Both the position numbers and the translations under genes were made by a program. Below the pieces are notes generated by a model that did no database searches, had not been told where the DNA came from, and saw nothing but the letters and a program-made list of their open reading frames with translations. A stretch of 6,540 bases of DNA, taken from Clostridiales bacterium. Lineage in GTDB: Bacteria > Bacillota > Clostridia > Oscillospirales > Ruminococcaceae. The stretch lies in contig JAQXIB010000034.1 of the NCBI GenBank assembly GCA_029007575.1, positions 1-6,540 on the forward strand. Reading direction: 5' to 3'. How positions within the stretch are numbered: the stretch's first letter is position 1; each line of letters begins with the position of its first letter. Of the stretch, positions 6,493 through 6,540 are shown in pieces.

Positions 6493-6540
6493 TTTGCTTC
6501 GCCCTTGCCGCCAAAGATGACCGGCGGCATTTCGTCAGAG
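6493..6540. repeat. 48-bp direct repeat, copy 2 (reaches the right edge)
   Basis: This is the second copy of the element at 6249-6296, 244 bp away. It contains the perfect inverted repeat TGCCGCC (6506-6512) / GGCGGCA (6523-6529) around a ten-base loop. The similarity may continue beyond the window edge. Confidence 0.92.

Larger units (their letters stand above)
6204..6540. repeat. Intergenic palindromic repeat region, no gene seen
   Basis: No credible protein gene lies upstream of the lipoprotein gene up to the right edge. Instead there is a chain of at least eight short inverted repeats, most with perfect stems of 6-7 bp and loops of 2-4 bases, plus two direct-repeat families. The organisation resembles REP/MITE-type intergenic repeat DNA, and it runs off the right edge. 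No transposase, terminal inverted repeat pair or target duplication can be seen inside the window. The promoter of the lipoprotein operon should lie here or further right; no convincing -35/-10 pair stands out. Confidence 0.7.

Noticed and set aside
6249..6540. CRISPR array suggested by repeated palindromic units
   Set aside because: Only two copies 244 bp apart are present, with no regular spacers and no cas genes.

Overview
The window looks like a chromosomal segment of an anaerobic Firmicute, most likely class Clostridia and plausibly Oscillospirales/Ruminococcaceae-like. This is an inference from moderate GC, Gram-positive-style AG-rich ribosome binding sites, the DUF1385-prmC gene pair typical of Firmicutes, and the RecA and two-component protein sequences. 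No rRNA, tRNA, CRISPR array, integrase or transposase gene is visible.

All six recognisable genes lie on the minus strand, so transcription runs from right to left. In that order they are: a lipoprotein with FG-GAP/VCBS-like acidic motifs (6170-4773); an OmpR/PhoB-family response regulator (4743-4039); a membrane sensor histidine kinase (3997-2519, probable TTG start); a DUF1385 membrane protein (2538-1585); prmC, the release-factor glutamine methyltransferase (1591-731); and the first 227 codons of recA (683 to the left edge). The first five are tightly packed, with gaps of 29 and 41 bp followed by overlaps of 20 and 7 bp, so they look like one operon. recA follows after 47 bp without a visible terminator. 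It also has a convincing promoter of its own (TGG-TATAAT extended -10, TTGCGA -35) inside the 3' end of prmC.

Functionally, the lipoprotein, regulator and kinase look like an envelope-sensing module: a surface protein, a sensor with an extracytoplasmic domain of about 130 residues, and a DNA-binding output. It is translationally chained to a membrane protein of unknown function and to two housekeeping genes, for translation termination and for recombination/repair. The signal and the regulon cannot be read from the sequence.

The right end (about 6171-6540) holds no supported gene. It is a dense run of short inverted repeats, with a 48-bp direct repeat present twice (45/48 identical, 244 bp apart; the second copy is cut by the window edge) and a second imperfect repeat family built on GAAATC-NNN-GATTTC. 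It looks like intergenic palindromic repeat DNA (REP/MITE-like), and it is the least explained part of the window.
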